From the NCBI GenBank assembly GCA_019056875.1, contig DXJA01000056.1, positions 1-22,916 on the forward strand: a stretch of DNA of 22,916 nucleotides. Reading direction: 5' to 3'. A program made the translations under genes and the position numbers. The notes beneath the pieces are model-generated. The model saw only the letters and a program-made list of their open reading frames with translations, did not search any database and was not told the origin of the DNA. The stretch is from Candidatus Jordarchaeum madagascarense (GTDB lineage Archaea; Asgardarchaeota; Jordiarchaeia; Jordiarchaeales; Jordiarchaeaceae). Positions 22,161 through 22,916 of this stretch are shown here, piece by piece. Positions within the stretch are counted from its first letter, which is position 1. Each line of letters begins with the position of its first letter.

Positions 22161-22916
22161 TTATTTACTTTCACATTTTGTGTTAAGACACCGAGTTTTT
22201 GTTTTCAGTTTTACTAAGGGTAGACTGCATTTTGGACATTTCTGGTCTAGTAGCACGCCTATTGTGGGAAGCTTGAAGGCTGTTTTGCATCCTTTGTAGT
22301 AATTCTCACAGCCCGCGATAAGTCCTCTTCTCCTAAGGAATACTAGAGAACCGCCGCAGTTTGGACATTTTAGCTTCATTTCATAGAATTTTCTTTGTAT
22401 AATCTCGTCGGCGTTTTCGCAGCTTCTATCAACACATGCCTGTATGGGAAAAACATAATCTGCTCTAAACTTTGGTAGCCCGCATTTACTGCACTTCTGA
22501 TCGGTTAAAGAGGCATTTCTTGGAAGTTTGTAGGTGGATTCGCATTCGTTACAGATAATCTTGTTGCCCTCTTGTGAAAGCCCGCCTCCGCATATTTTAC
22601 ATTTTCCCACAATTTTTTTCGAGGGTTCTACTGTTTTCTCCTTCTTTCTTATTTCAGGTTTTTGGATGACTGGGGTGGGTTCAGTTTGTGCGGTGAAGCT
22701 ATTTAAATCAGGGTAAACTGATCTCTTTTGGGTTAAAATCTTCTCGGGCTGATCTACTGTTATGCTACGTATCTCGGGTAATTGGTTTCCCATAGCTTTT
22801 TCAGTGGTCAAGTCTGATTCAGAAATCGTTTTTAAAAGACTTGGTTCTATTCTTAGTTCTGTAGTGGTTTTAGAGGAAGGTTTTATGGTTGTTTGTAGCG
22901 TTTCAGGAGCTCTGAA
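22161..22916 (-). CDS. C-terminal part of a protein with four Cys4 zinc fingers (topoisomerase IA-like tail)
   Basis: The frame stays open from the stop at 22161 to the window edge, giving 251 residues with the start outside. A TTG at 22811 has no ribosome site and should not be taken as the start. The first 105 residues are disordered, rich in Thr, Pro, Glu and Lys. Then come four Cys4 fingers: CKIC...CNEC, CSKC...Cx4C, CPNC...C-x6-C and CPKC...Cx4C. The third (CPNCGGSLVFLRRRGLIAGC) is close to the zinc fingers at the end of type IA DNA topoisomerases. An archaeal TopA is therefore the best guess, but the long disordered stretch is unusual, and another DNA-binding protein that has borrowed such fingers is possible. 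Confidence 0.6.
   Translation of the reverse strand, partial: FRAPETLQTTIKPSSKTTTELRIEPSLLKTISESDLTTEKAMGNQLPEIRSITVDQPEKILTQKRSVYPDLNSFTAQTEPTPVIQKPEIRKKEKTVEPSKKIVGKCKICGGGLSQEGNKIICNECESTYKLPRNASLTDQKCSKCGLPKFRADYVFPIQACVDRSCENADEIIQRKFYEMKLKCPNCGGSLVFLRRRGLIAGCENYYKGCKTAFKLPTIGVLLDQKCPKCSLPLVKLKTKTRCLNTKCESK

Noticed and set aside
22161..22811. Complete 216-residue zinc-finger protein starting at TTG 22811
   Set aside because: The frame continues without a stop for 35 more codons to the window edge, and there is no ribosome site before the TTG.
1..22916. CRISPR arrays, tRNA or rRNA genes, insertion sequences
   Set aside because: No regularly spaced repeats, no cloverleaf-like segment, and no transposase or integrase motifs were found on either strand.

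Overview
The window looks like a piece of an archaeal chromosome with low G+C. Three things point that way: archaeal-type proteins (MfnB of methanofuran synthesis, a PDCD5/TFAR19 homologue, an archaeal-style NOP2/Sun tRNA/rRNA methyltransferase); TATA-like boxes about 25-30 bases before likely transcript starts; and ribosome binding sites of the GGAGG/GGTGAT type, often before TTG starts. The mix of MfnB, a small Ras-like GTPase, a Roadblock-like protein and a reductive-dehalogenase-like Fe-S protein fits uncultured lineages such as Bathyarchaeia or Asgard archaea. That placement is inference; no rRNA gene is present. No tRNA, CRISPR array, transposase or integrase was found.

Left part (1-7130): the 3' end of an amino-acid-kinase-family gene meets a convergent GTPase gene that has a C-terminal winged helix and a Leu at the usual catalytic Gln position. 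Then come mfnB and a large translationally coupled pair encoding 913- and 802-residue proteins that I do not recognise (a long coiled-coil hairpin in one, a CxxC...CxxH zinc knuckle in the other).

Middle part (7300-14550): a membrane zinc-ribbon protein, a LysE-type exporter, an HD phosphohydrolase, a Nudix hydrolase, a PDCD5 homologue and a PhoU-like protein without its usual DNA-binding domain. Next is a minus-strand block of four genes: a Roadblock-like/winged-helix protein, two small helical proteins that look like diverged tandem paralogues, and a third coiled-coil protein with a charged tail. This block and the 913/802 pair are the best candidates for an undescribed system, perhaps a cytoplasmic scaffold controlled by a small GTPase.

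Right part (14550-22916): a phosphohexomutase, a small winged-helix protein, a 40-bp near-perfect palindrome, an m5C RNA methyltransferase coupled to a separate small probable PUA-type RNA-binding protein, a CoA-type Nudix hydrolase, an unknown 120-residue protein, a GNAT acetyltransferase, a soluble reductive-dehalogenase/QueG-like Fe-S protein, a small four-helix membrane protein, and the 3' end of a gene with four Cys4 zinc fingers that runs off the window.

Many gene starts were moved from the longest possible reading frame to the start codon that has a ribosome binding site at the right distance. At least seven genes appear to start with TTG.
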